This document shows, piece by piece, positions 1-11,444 of a stretch of DNA of 64,000 bases. Origin of the DNA: Isoetes taiwanensis. Its lineage: Eukaryota; Streptophyta; Lycopodiopsida; Isoetales; Isoetaceae. The translations under genes were made by a program, and so were the position numbers. Location: positions 2,483,294 to 2,547,293 of the forward strand of contig JAJEKV010000011.1 in NCBI GenBank assembly GCA_021234155.1, given 5' to 3'. Each line of letters begins with the position of its first letter. The stretch's first letter is position 1. The notes beneath the pieces are model-generated. The model searched no databases. It was not told where the DNA came from and was given only the letters and a program-made list of their open reading frames with translations.

Positions 1-132
1 CCTTTTCCAATTTTCATGTGCACCCCAGCCTGAGGTTACATTCCCTGTCTCTCCATATTTCTTTTACTTCCTTGGCTTTTAACTCAGGAACAATTTCAAT
101 ATGGGGCTTAAGTTATTTGGTTTAGGCATGTA

Positions 133-208
133 CTACCATGGGATGATATCTCACTCACTAACCTTTGACTCTACCATGTGATGATATCTCACTCACTAAC
201 CTTTGACT
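133..208. repeat. 38-bp tandem duplication
   Basis: Two adjacent copies (133-170 and 171-208) of a 38-bp unit containing GATGATATCTCACTCACTAA differ at one base. No gene is visible in positions 1-600 apart from this repeat. Confidence 0.9.
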
Positions 209-616
209 TGTGTAAAACATCTTCAGATAAGCTTCCCGATTTTGCATTTTTCTTTGGGTTAAACTAGGAATAAGGTTAAGTATTGTTGACTCTGGGTTTC
301 CCTTGTTGAGCAATTTATGGGGTGATATATATATTTCTTGACTCATTTTAATCGTCATTTATTGCTTGTTCACTTTGTCGAGACGCATTTTTACAATCTT
401 TTCTACATTAACTTCAAGGCCCATTTCTCACACTTTTTATGGCTCGCCCCTTCCTCTGCAGCTCGCCCCTTGGCCAGGGTCAACCCCTTTGCCAGGTCCG
501 CCACTTTGGCAGGTGGGCTTTTTCAATTAGAAAATTCATTAAAAAATGCAACATCTTCTTTATGTTCATAGGAGGATAGTCCTTTGGGTGGGGCGTTGGC
601 CTCCCCAAATGTGGTC

Positions 617-845
617 ATGGGTTTGAACTGCTATTATACTTGAATTCTCCTTTCTAACATAAACTTCTGGGTTTGAACTTTTGTTATGCATGCCAATCAA
701 CTTAATCTTCACAACTTGTGGGTAGAATTTTGTTATATACACGTCAATCACTGGATTTTCATTTTGAAGTTCTAGGTTTGAGCTCTTGGTATGCACATCA
801 ATGAACTTAATCTTCCTAGCTTCTAGATTCAAACTTTTGTTAATG
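617..845. repeat. about 52-bp degenerate tandem repeat, 4-5 copies
   Basis: Successive units begin GGGTTTGAACTTTTG or close variants and continue with a 'TATGCAxxxCAATxAACTTAATCTTC' core. Copies start near 630, 669, 720, 773 and 826 and diverge by 10-30 percent. They lie directly upstream of the CACTA transposase and could be subterminal repeats of that element, which is an inference. The GGTTTGAACTGC near 631 also resembles a tRNA-type B box. Confidence 0.6.
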
Positions 846-918
846 TTGTTGTTTTACTTGATTTTTTTTTCTAAGCAATATTCTTACCATAGTTTTTGTG
901 TACTAGATCCATTTACAA

Positions 919-3900
919 ATGTCAAATGAAATGTCGAGCTCTGGGACTAGTAGCTACAATAGTGGGAATGATTGTTTGCCACGCCAGGTAGCCAAATCAT
1001 CGTCTTCAACGTCTTCTTCATCAAATTCATCATCCTCCTCCCGACGAAGGTATAGGAAAAGGGCTAGGAGAGATCCGACGGAAGTTCTCTACCTTCGTCG
1101 AGGCACTTGTTGGTGCAACAGGTGTAATGGCAAGACAAGCCGTTCATATCGCGTTCGATTGGATCATGAAGCAAAGTATGGATTATGTCGTAGTCGGCCT
1201 ACGCAACTTGATGAAGAAAATAACCTCGAACATGATGCAAATACTGTGAGTATCATTTTTGTTTTTATTTGTTCCAAATAGAATAGAATAGAATAGGTTT
1301 TTAGCGTCCACGGAGAAGGAAAATGCTAAATTTCTTCGTCACTTGTAACATGTATTGTGTATCTTCATTCTTCCATTTCTATTCACTTCTTATACATCTT
1401 TATGTGGCCATATAGTCACCTAGTGAAGAGTCTAGCATGCAAAGTACTTTTGTTGGTGAGGAGGCAATTCATGATATGATCACAAATTTTTTCCCAACAA
1501 GCCAAGAACCCAATAGTCGTGAAAACAATGACGGTGCTAATGACGTAGATGATGAACCATGTATTGATAAGGCAACGTATCTCCATAATGAGGCACGTAC
1601 ACCATTGTTTCCAAATGCCCGTATATCTCGCCTTGCCACATGTATGCTTATTCTAAATCTCCAACACAAAGTTGGTTGGAGCAACAGTAGTGTGTCCGAA
1701 CTTTTCAGGTATGTACATGCAATTCATTCTTTTGTTTCAGTGTGGGTGCGGGGTTCATATACAAATATGCTTACTTGATGTTTTTATAGTTTGCTTGATA
1801 AGATATTACCCGATGGCCATTGTCTTCCAAAATCTAGGCGGGAAGCTAGAGAGCTATTACGATCCTTAGGACTGGAATATAACATCGTGCATGCATGTGT
1901 CAATGATTATATCTTATTTCGCAAAGACTATGCAAACCATGATGCATGTCCAATATGTAAAGAAGCACGTTATGAAGAAGATAGGAAGACCAAGGTTGCA
2001 AGAAAGGTGTTACGCCATATGCCTATAATTCCTCGCCTTCGTCATATGTTTCGATCGCCAACCCTAGCGATTTCATGGATTATCATGCAAGGAATCGTGA
2101 AAGCACCGGGATGGAAAAATGAGAATACTGGCGATGGGGCTTTGTGGAAATATATAGAAGAGCAAGTGGCCTATATTTGCATCGAGAACCTCCATAACGT
2201 TAGACTTGGGCTAGGGATTGATGGTGTTTGCCCATGGGGGAGTAGATCATCCTCACATAGCGTGTGGCCTATGGCAATTGTGAATTATAATATCCCACCA
2301 TGGATGGCCACAAAGCCTGGTCACATCATGCTGACTTTGATCATTCCAGGTATGTATGTTGTATATAAGTTTATTTTTACTTTGTATTAAGCATAAAATG
2401 GGTTATTACAGGAAAGTACAAAGTGAAAAATATGGACGTATACTTAGAACCTTTAGTAGAAGAACTTGAGATCTTGTGGAAGGGAGTGCATATGTATGAC
2501 ATTTCTAAATCTCCACATGACTTTATATTCCATGGGATGTTATGCTTTACTCTTCATGATTATCCAGGTTTTTCTGAAGCTTCGGGTATGATATAGTAAG
2601 AGTGCGAAAGTATCAGAGTTCAATTATTATTTTAATACTTTACCTTTTGTTCTCATTGCAGGTCTACAAACAAGTGGTGCATGTGGATGCCCATCTTGTG
2701 GGACTAGCTTGACTTCTTATAGGTCAAAATATCTGAAAAAACAAATATATTTGGGGCATAAAAATATTTGCCGAGGGCCATTCTCAAGACGTGGGTCTAA
2801 TAAGGCGTCAAAAGCCAAAGCGATGGACACCCAAGGATTGGTTGGATGCTTGGCAAGAGATGAATCCCAATGTGGATTACTTGGTGGTTATAAAGATGCC
2901 AATGCGAAAACTCCTCTGGAATGAAGAGGTTATCTATATTTTATAGGTTGGAATCTTTGGATTGGCTTGGAGTTGGTTCATTTGCTAGATCCTATGCACA
3001 TTTTCAAGAATGTTGCTCATTCTCTTTGGCAGCATTTAACGGAGAGAATGGGAAACCTTGGGTGCTAGAATGGATCTGAAAAGAGCAAAAAAAAAAGAAA
3101 TCTTGGCCCATCAAGAGGATAGGCAAGAAGACTCTGGCATGGAAACAAGGTGCATGGGTTCTAGGAAAGAAACAACAGGTTGAAGTGAACAAGAGGATAT
3201 CAAAGGTGCGCACGCCAACCGGATATGGAGCTTCTTTGAGAAAGGCATTTACTAAAAAAGGTAGCCTCGTTGGATTAAAGACACATGATTGGCACAAGTT
3301 TCTTCAGGTATATTTTGGTTCTTGTGCTTTTATTTCTTGGAATAAATATATTGCAACATATGTAATGATATTTCATGGACTTTGCAGCATATACTTCCAT
3401 GTGTGATAGGTGATTTCTTGACTCCACAAGTAAGAAGCATTATATTTCGATTGGGTAAATTTGCAAGGTGGGTCTCCTCCAAAGAAATTGAAGTGGCTGA
3501 TATATCAAAAGTGGAGGAGGAAGTGATTATACTGCTTTGTGACATTGAGAAGGAGTTTCCCACCAGTTTTTTTGATCTCCAGGTACTACTGATTAAATTC
3601 TACGTAACAACTATGAGTACAATTTTATTTCTAGCAACTACAAGTCCAATTAACAATTTGCTTACATATATAGGTACATCTATTGATGCATATTCCAAAT
3701 GAGATAAGGTTGGCAGGACCTGCTCCTAGCAGATGGATGTTTTTTCTAGAGCGCTACATGAAGGTGCTCAAAAGCTTTGTGCGTCAAATGGCAAAACCAG
3801 AGGGTTGCATGGCTGAAGGACATCTTGTGCAAGAAACATTATTTTATCTAAATGATGCCACTATCGCATGCCATCCAGGTGGTCCTAAATTATGGGAAAT

Positions 3901-4626
3901 CGAAGAACCCAAAGAGATTACGGCAGAAGTATTACAAGGTAATGGAGTAGAACGAAGTTTGGGTGATGACATGCTTAATGCTATAAGCACATTTGTCCTT
4001 AATAATACTGCAAGTTTGCAACCATGGAGAGACTTGTATGAAATCGCGAAGGAGGATGCATGTAGAAGGCCGACAGGACGATCAATGGGACAATTTAATT
4101 TTCCAGATGTTATGGATAATGCATGGTTGTTGGCTCGTATGGACGAAGCTAAAGATCGTGGCCAAGATATTCCAGATGATGATTACGAGCTTGCCCTTGG
4201 TTGTAGCAAGAAGGTATAAAACTATAAACCTTTGGTCCTAAGTTTCATTCTCTTTATATTATATTACTCATAACTGTTATAATTTGCTTCTAGGCACGAT
4301 TCTATACTTCAATGTGGGCATACGGCCAGCATTTTCGCATCAACAATATTGATAAGTGTAGAGTTACATTTGATTCAGGGATCAGCGCAGAATTTGAACA
4401 GAAAAGTCAATCCAGTAACAGGGATCACAACCTTCTGGAGAGTAATCTGGATTATGTGGGAATCCTGACAGACATTATCGAGCTGGATTATCGTAGCTTT
4501 CATGTAAATGTCTTGAAGGCACGATGGTTCAAAGTTGTATATAGAGGTCGTGGAAAAACAGTTAGGACTCATCCATCCGGATTTCCAGAAGTGGATTCTT
4601 CAAAGGTAACCTTTCGTGTTTCTTAG
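919..4626 (+). pseudogene. CACTA (En/Spm) TNP2 transposase with DUF4218 and DUF4216 regions, decayed
   Basis: This is a multi-exon transposase relic of the plant CACTA superfamily. Residues read across 919-1250, about 1416-1708, 1789-2350 and 2412-2586 give the TNP2 order: 'LPKSRREARELL', 'CPICKEAR' zinc-like pair, 'KVLRHMPIIPRL', 'NVRLGLGIDGVCPWG', 'WPMAIVNYNIPPWM' and 'LIIPG', then 'VYLEPLVEEL'. Intron borders with GT/AG sit between these blocks. At 2820-3180 the homologous text ('WTPKDWLDAW', 'LLDPMHIFKNVAHSLWQHL') jumps between frames at least three times, so the gene is broken. A GYGASLRKAF..LKTHDWHKFLQ block (about 3185-3308) and a DUF4218 block (3680-4210; 'RWMFFLERYMKVLKSFVR', 'PEGCMAEG') follow. 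The last exon (4295-4605) matches DUF4216 ('YVGILTDIIELDY'). In living elements this protein cuts the CACTA termini. I could not place the terminal inverted repeats. Confidence 0.88.
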
Positions 4627-4959
4627 TCAGGTTGAGCAGATATTTATCCATGAGAATCCTAATGACACAAACTGTAAAAGACACCTGCAAGAAAATGGGA
4701 TAGAAAAACAGAAAAGGCTTCGTCTAAAATGGACAGACATGAAGGGATATGGCTCCATCCAAAGATTGTGATACAGGATGCACACTCATCCAATCGTGTG
4801 CGAAGTTTTTGAGATGGTATTTGTAATGGATTAGAAGCAAATGGTCACACTCTAAAGGTATTACGTGGAGACACTAGCACCTTCAACATATAAAGTACTT
4901 GTTCTGGCAATGCTTTTTGTAACAATAAGAATTTTACATAATATAATTAGCACATTTTT

Positions 4960-6341
4960 CCAGAAAAGGAAATTCGTAGGTGCACATTCTTCTCTTCGTA
5001 GATGAACATTTTTCCAGAAGAGAGAATAACATCTATTTGTTGGAACTCAAGCAGACAGATGGATCCATGAACCACATGAAAATAGGATATGCCAATGGTC
5101 AAATGAGAGTGTTTGGGGATGGAGTTCCCATCTGCCATGAACTGGGACAATTCCATCCGGTTGCGAGCTGCAGCAGGTTGGAAGACACTATACAATGCAG
5201 AACAATAGCCACAAGGCGGAGCTGTATGATTGGGCCCACCAATCGCACCTATTCAAGGTGCTAATTGAACCTATGCTTTTGTATAGGATTGAGATCTGGG
5301 GTCCGGTGGTTTTCCTTGCCACTTAGAATGACTTGGAGCAGGTGCAGAAAGCTTTCTTGGCACTGGCCCTGGGGATAAAGTCCATAGGTCCATACCAGAT
5401 ATTGTTGCAAGAGACAGGTTTCTTGTCTCTTCAGAGGAGGGCCCTTGACAAACACATCATTTACTTCCAGAATGTGGTCAGCATGGACGATACTTGTCTC
5501 CCTAACCTCGCTTACGCTGTGGCAATATGGCCTCAACACCTAAAGGCCTGCTGGCGGGATAAGAGAGCTCAGTGGCTGACCAGATGGAATGTGTAGGAGC
5601 ATAGGTCCATCGAGTGCAAATGAAGGCAGATCGTCACAATCTCAGACGATACCTTGATACATGCTTCGTCAGCAAGTTATGGGATGCCAACACCCTCGAA
5701 CAGGTCAAGACGGCACATTACCAGCGCCACATAAACCCATGATGGAGCGAGGCCCACAATGCTACCTGCACACTCATCTACCCATGAAAAGGCGTAGATC
5801 CATCGCCTCTATCCGAACAGGTGCACACCGTCTCCGGATTGAGATGGGGAGATGGATTGGGGGCGCACCAAGAGAGGCTTTGTCAATCTTTGCAAAAGTT
5901 AAATGGCACACCCTTGAATTGTCGGCATATGATGACATTCGGATCGCTTATCTTGGAGCTGGTCCGTCTGGCCGGCCATGCATGAGATATTGAGCATGAC
6001 CCCCGATGCGGATGTTGGGATCATACCTTCAAAGGGTCATGTATTGCGAGGGATCACTTTCGATCCTCGGGCACTTGCTTGATATGTGTACATATTCCTT
6101 CCCCATTATGATAGATGTTTGTATAGTTTGACAGCAATATTATTCCTGTCATGAGTTTTCCCCCAAAAACCCTTCAGGGCGGGGGTTTTTTAATGTAGAT
6201 AGTAATACATTTGCTGCGCCTCCTTTTTGAGTCCCATAGGTCGATTGGTCTCATGGACGATAAAGGCTCTATTCTATTCTATTCTATTCTATTCTATTCT
6301 ATTCTATTCTATTCTATTCTATTCTAGTCTATTCTATTCTG
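4960..6341 (+). mobile_element. 3' end of a LINE (non-LTR retrotransposon), frameshifted
   Basis: Conceptual translation around 5220-5600 gives 'LFKVLIEPMLLYRIEIWG', 'LEQVQKAFLALALG', then a 'LLQETGFLSLQRRALDKHIIYF' block. This is the usual post-reverse-transcriptase region of plant and algal LINEs. Near 5805-5960, 'RTGAHRLRIEMGRW', 'APREALS' and 'ELSAYDDIR' match the terminal cysteine/histidine region seen after the RT, though the zinc residues are lost to frameshifts. Several in-frame stops mark it as dead. The element ends in a pentanucleotide tail (next entry). Its 5' part, with endonuclease and RT core, is absent. Confidence 0.7.
6267..6341 (+). repeat. (ATTCT)n microsatellite, LINE 3' tail
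   Basis: About 14 copies of CTATT/ATTCT with one TAGTC interruption follow directly on the LINE remnant. LINEs that prime on short tandem repeats commonly end this way. It could also be an independent microsatellite expansion. Positions 6342-6809 hold AT-rich sequence with no feature I recognise. Confidence 0.85.
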
Positions 6342-7932
6342 TCTAGCGTGCAATTATCAGATCAAATTACATCGATTTCATGACACCTAATCAAGCACCA
6401 AATGTGTTTTTGTAGATGTATGCATTTTTGGTACTATATCAACGAATGCGACCAGGCATATCCATTAAGAACACGCTGGCATGCATATATTTACTAGTCC
6501 CATTACCGTAGGGTTTTTTTTTTGTAATGGGCTTAGTGTGCTATTTTTACATGGTTAGCATAGACATCTTGATCACCATGAATGATAAAAACAATTGAAT
6601 TCAAATTTAATGTTTAGCATCCTTCTTGCCGCCTTAAAGCTTTTGCAATTTATATTTATAAATAAAATAAAAATTTCTATGAAGATCTACACTAACATTA
6701 CTTTATGGGCCCTTTCCCAATTCAATAGTCATTGGGATAAAAAAATGCTATATCCTTGATTTCAAATGAAGAAAAAGAAAGGACGTGAATGATGTGACTC
6801 CTATTCTTTTTAACATGCACTTCCTTTTCTACAAGACAAAGGACATGCTCGAGCAGTCATGGTTAACACCCAAGATGCAGGTTTAACTATGAACCTCTGT
6901 GATGTGAAATAGCCAAGCTTGGCATTTCCACTACCTTTTGGCACAAAGAAAGCTCCATTTAGAAACATGTCATCATTTGACCTCCATATTCCATCACCTC
7001 CCCCCATTTCAACTTTGGTAATCTATAAAATATTTATGTTAGTAATTACTGCAAGTTCTATACATTTGAAGACTTAGGTTTGGAATCAAATTCATACAGC
7101 TTTCTCATTAAGAGCTTGGAACCGGTTTCCTTCACTTAGAATCGTTGGAGAGCTACTTCCTCCTGTGTGGTCACATGTCCAGTTGGATGCTGCCTAGTGG
7201 CGTGACGTTAAAATACTATCTATCTATCTACCTATTGCACTTTTAGCCCATCCCTCGTAGAAATTATTTGCCATATGAAAACGACCATAACGTACCCTAC
7301 AAAAGAATTTAGAAACCCCTTTAAGAATTAGAGTGGACTATTCAAAGAAAAAAAAAAAAGAAAAAAGTGTAGGACCTCGGCATTCTTTGTACTAAATTAG
7401 ATCCAAAATGGTTGTACAAAATAGTCACCTTCATTCGCCGATCACGAACATAACTATCAGAATGACCAAATAACATTACCTGCAACAAGAAATGAAGGAA
7501 TGTTAGAATCTCAAAGGGATTTGAGCATTGCAATATATTTTAAACATACCTTGTTATGGTTCATGTAGTAGTTATTAGAAATTGTGATGTTTGTAGATCC
7601 AAGAATAACATCTACAAGCCCATCACCAGAATTTGCCAAGGAATTATGATCAACCCAAATATTACTAGATCCCAAAATATCAATAGCATCCCCATCTGTT
7701 CCACCCCTCATGCCAGTATGGGTTGTAGAACTGGCGACCAATTGGGATCTACTTGGCGTGCAATCATGTAAAGTTAGACCATGGATTATAACATTAGTCA
7801 CAAATTGAATAGTAATGCATGGGCCGCCAAATCCAATCTGAACATTTGCACCTCTGCCATCAATTGTCTTGAAGCTTGTGATGATGAGTTCAGCTTTTAG
7901 AATTACTAGTTATAGTGCGTTCTTGGCTTTTA

Positions 7933-8053
7933 AAATGTGGATTGTAGAATGGTTTTGCATTAGTAGGCTTTAGAATAGTGCCATAAGGACTTTAGCAAAT
8001 GTGGATTGTAGAATGGTTTTGCATTAGTAGGCTTTAGAATAGTGCCATAAGGA
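7933..8053. repeat. 57-bp near-perfect direct repeat, period 64
   Basis: Copies 7933-7989 and 7997-8053 share AAATGTGGATTGTAGAATGG through CCATAAGGA and are separated by seven bases. They lie in intron 1 of the pectate lyase relic. Confidence 0.92.
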
Positions 8054-8298
8054 TGTCATGAGTGAATTGGTAGGTGTGCAAGGATTTGGGAGTCGATGGA
8101 ATTCCAATTTCGAATCTCGCAAGGATCTACTCCTTTTTCAAGTAGTTTTGGGCCATTGAAAATTCAATTAGAAGTTGAAGTTTGAACATAAGGCGTGTTT
8201 TTATTGAAAGGGACGATAATGTACTTATGTTGTTTGTGTAGAGTTTTCATATTATGGGAAGTTATTGGATCGTAGATTGGATTAGTTATCTATTGTTT

Positions 8299-8620
8299 GG
8301 GTGAAAGCATGCTACGGTGTACCACTTTTGGAATCCTCAAAAGTACCTACACTGGGTACTTTTAAAACTAGTACTTTCTGTTTTTTCTTTCCATTAAAAT
8401 CAATCCAAAAATTTTGAATTGAAGGTCAATAAAATGTGAATCTATAGTATTAGAGCATAACAATACTATTAAAGACTAAGATGAATGAATCAACTCTCAA
8501 ATTTATTGTTTATTGAGACATTTATGCAAGTCCCCAGTACCCAGTGCTGGGTACTTTTCTGGGTAGTTTCGCACTCCCTAAAAAGAAATTTAGATGGTAC
8601 ACCCTAGCATGCTTTCGCCC
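8299..8620. mobile_element. MITE-like element, 322 bp
   Basis: The 25-bp terminal inverted repeats, GGGTGAAAGCATGCTA... at 8299-8323 and the complement of 8596-8620, differ at two positions. The flanking tetranucleotide GTTT occurs immediately outside both ends, a likely 4-bp target duplication. No ORF lies inside. The interior has a second inverted motif around GTACCCAGTG..CTGGGTAC. The GGG terminus and 4-bp duplication resemble the 7-kb transposon at 46-53 kb, but the sequences differ beyond the first bases. Confidence 0.75.
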
Positions 8621-9221
8621 GTTTAAGTTTGGTTTTTCTTTGTCATTTTATGAGAGACCACATAACCCAATCCAATTTTATAGGTGGGCAATTGCACTAT
8701 TGAATATTAAATAAACTTATAATTTTATCAGTGCTTGTATTGCCTATTTTGGGTTTGCATATGGAAAAATCGTATTCGAGCTATATTGCATTTGAAGATA
8801 TGGATCCAGTTCTGAATACCACACAATACACATGATCTTCAGAAGAGAGGATTTTCTGATATAAAAGCAATAGTAAGTGTTTCCAATAATTGCATCACCA
8901 ATTCAAGTTCTCAAGTGATGAATAGAAAGTCTTTAACACCATGCTTGTAAAACATATGAAGATTTGTCAAATTTCATTTTAGAATAAAAAAGTCATCAGT
9001 ATTTTTGAATAGTGGCCCACATCTCAGAGACAAACAGTTGTGAGCCCATAAGCCAGCAATTGCCTGCTTTCCGCTTATTTTCAGGCTAAAAGGGGAACCT
9101 TTTTTGCATGGCCCTGTGGAACTATCATGCCAAATAAACACTAATAACCACATACAACCAGAAAAATAGTTGCATGTTGTCAATAGTCCAAAGTACGTCA
9201 GAGGGTCAAGATGTTAATCAG

Positions 9222-9273
9222 TGCATTTCTTGAAGGTAAAAGTTATATGCATTTCTTGAAGGTAAAAGTTATA
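9222..9273. repeat. 26-bp perfect tandem duplication
   Basis: TGCATTTCTTGAAGGTAAAA plus six bases is repeated twice without a mismatch at 9222-9247 and 9248-9273. The surrounding 8621-9690 is intronic or intergenic AT-rich sequence with no gene seen. Confidence 0.93.
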
Positions 9274-9692
9274 TGCCAGAGAAAAAGTTCAGCACAGCAG
9301 AATAGACATTCAGAATTACTGATCATATGACCATATAGATGCTGCTGTGCTTGTCACTTGGAAAAAAGATTATCTGCGCATCTGCACAATTGATAAGCAT
9401 TAAAGCTATGCTTGGATGAAATATGGAACATTCACCATGGAAGCTCAAAAGATTGTGAAGAGCCGGTGTAAAATTTGGAGGAGAAATGCCTTGCTGATGG
9501 GAACACCAAATCATTAAAAGTAGCTATCAAGTTGGAACAAATTTGGTATGCATACACATGGAAATGGGAAAACAGATGGATTGAAGATATGGTTAGGATT
9601 CAATTTATGGTTATACTTGAAAGGCATGGCTATAGATGACAATCATGATGCCTCTTAATCTGTGCAAGCAATCAAAGGCTTGTGTAATAGTT

Positions 9693-10010
9693 GTATTGTG
9701 CCTTTAAGAAAGGAATAGCATGTTTCGCATTCCCTACTCGTGCGTAGGCTGTTATCTGCCTTTAGGAAAGGAAGCCACTTTCCTTTAACAATAGATGGAA
9801 ATTCTAGTTGTAATGCCTTTAAGAAAGGAATATATGTGGTAGCACTTTTTGCACTTCCCTTTATCAATAAATGGGACTTCTGCAAGATGCAAAAACCACG
9901 TAGCATAATTCCATGGGGCATACAGGCTTCACATAGATACCTTAATAGCACTTTTTGCACTTCCCTTTAACAGTAGATGGGAATTCTAGAAGATGCAAGG
10001 ACCACGTAAA
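9693..10010. repeat. diverged direct-repeat cluster
   Basis: TGCCTTTAAGAAAGGAATA occurs at about 9699 and 9811, with a variant at 9758. A longer block, GCACTTTTTGCACTTCCCTT through 'AGATGCAA..ACCACGTA', occurs at about 9842 and 9950. The units look like a short element duplicated in place. I found no terminal repeats or coding capacity. Confidence 0.7.
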
Positions 10011-11444
10011 ATATTTCTTCACACAGTGTACCTGCATAAAAAATATTAAATCTTGGTGGAATGATGAGGGAAAACTCAAACCGTTGTGTGAAGCTGGGAT
10101 GATGACAACTATAATTTTGTTTCAAGAACTTGAAGAGACAAATAATGAACTTCTTGTACCAGCCATACCTGATGTATCAGCCATGTATGAACTTCTTGTA
10201 TCAGCCATAACATGGAGCAGCATTGGTCTGAAAGAAATAAAAATATTTTGCTTGCCCAAGGCAGTATCAATGCACATAATATTACATTCCATATGGACAT
10301 TCATCAAGCCAGTAGTATCATGATACTATCTGCAAAACACATAGCCTCAATAGCTCTTGATTCCAAATAAAGCATATAAGTGAAATAAACAGCTGCCAAA
10401 TCATTTCCAAAATTGCAAGACAGACTATGCTACCTCTTATTGGACCCTAACTATAACATCTGTGCGCACAATACAAAGCAGCCTTGTGAAAATGCGCAAA
10501 GTTGTAAGAAACGCACCAGATCAAAATCAGAAGCAGCAAAGCGAAGGAGTCTCATTTCCAAGAACACTACAAAAGATATTATTGCCAAGATTGAATGCAA
10601 GAAGACCTTTGAGTCCTTTGCAGTTGCTAAGAACAGCCTCTACATACATCTAGTGAATACTTGCATCTATTAACCAAGAGGGTTTTGGTGCATTTCAAGC
10701 CATAGCAGACTTAGAAATTCTGACATTTACCAACTATATGCCTCTAAATCCTGCATCTGCATGTGTAAACAGTCATACCAGATGTGTTTGATATGTTTGC
10801 TCCCAGCATAGACATGCATGATTATTATACGGCCGATGCGAATTCGTATCTTCTCATCTACCCATTTCAAGAAGAAACCTAAATTACCAACAAATCTACG
10901 GCATCACGCCTTTGACAATTTGCTTGAAAGGGATGCTAAAAGTTCGGCATGGATACGGCAAACTCAAAATTGAGGATTTCCCACAAACCCGATTTTTAGG
11001 ATACCGTTAATTTTTTCCGGCCGCCAAAACCTTCGAAATCTTAGGAAATCAAGTTAGAGGAAAAATCTAAAAAGTTTTTGGGGTGTCGGAAAAACCAAAT
11101 TTAAACAATAGGATTCTCATGTCACTTTTGAAAATAATCCAAAGAGGTCTTTTGAATGGCTCCATAGCGTGAAAGTCCCTTCCATGGTTTCCTTTGGATC
11201 ATCACGAATTATTGACGACATAAATATGTCCTCCTTTGCCTCCTAAGGCACTTCGACCAAATCCCACTACACAATCAGCTAATCGCGTTCTATTCTCATT
11301 CCAATTTGAGTTGCCCATCCAACAATCATCTATCACATTACCAGTTATTGCTAGGGATTTTTGTATCAATCCGAATAGTATTAAAAGCAAGATACATGCA
11401 TTTACCCAACATTTTGTACGCATGTCTACTCTTTCAATAATCAT

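Larger units (their letters stand above)
6810..11444 (-). pseudogene. pectate lyase (PL1 family), broken gene
   Basis: Pectate lyases cleave de-esterified pectin in plant cell walls by calcium-dependent beta-elimination. Exon 1 (11444 down to about 11102) starts with a signal peptide ('CILLLILFGLIQKSLA') and the plant N-terminal block 'NRTRLADCVVGFGRSALGG'. It then needs a +1 and a -1 frameshift, with two adjacent in-frame TGA codons, to reach 'RPLWIIFKSDM'. Exon 2 (7893-7550) reads '[15 protein letters not shown]' through '[20 protein letters not shown]' to '[18 protein letters not shown]', including the calcium-site acidic residues. Exon 3 (7479-7376) has '[11 protein letters not shown]' and the catalytic-type 'VQRMPR'. 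A remnant of exon 4 (about 7186-7094, 'GGSSSPTILSEGNRF') has lost the conserved FFHVVNND block and has an in-frame TAG. Exon 5 (7022-6810) ends 'FLNGAFFVPKGSG...SAC'. Splice sites flank exons 2, 3 and 5. The family identity is sure. The loss of function is inferred from the two lesions. Confidence 0.87.
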
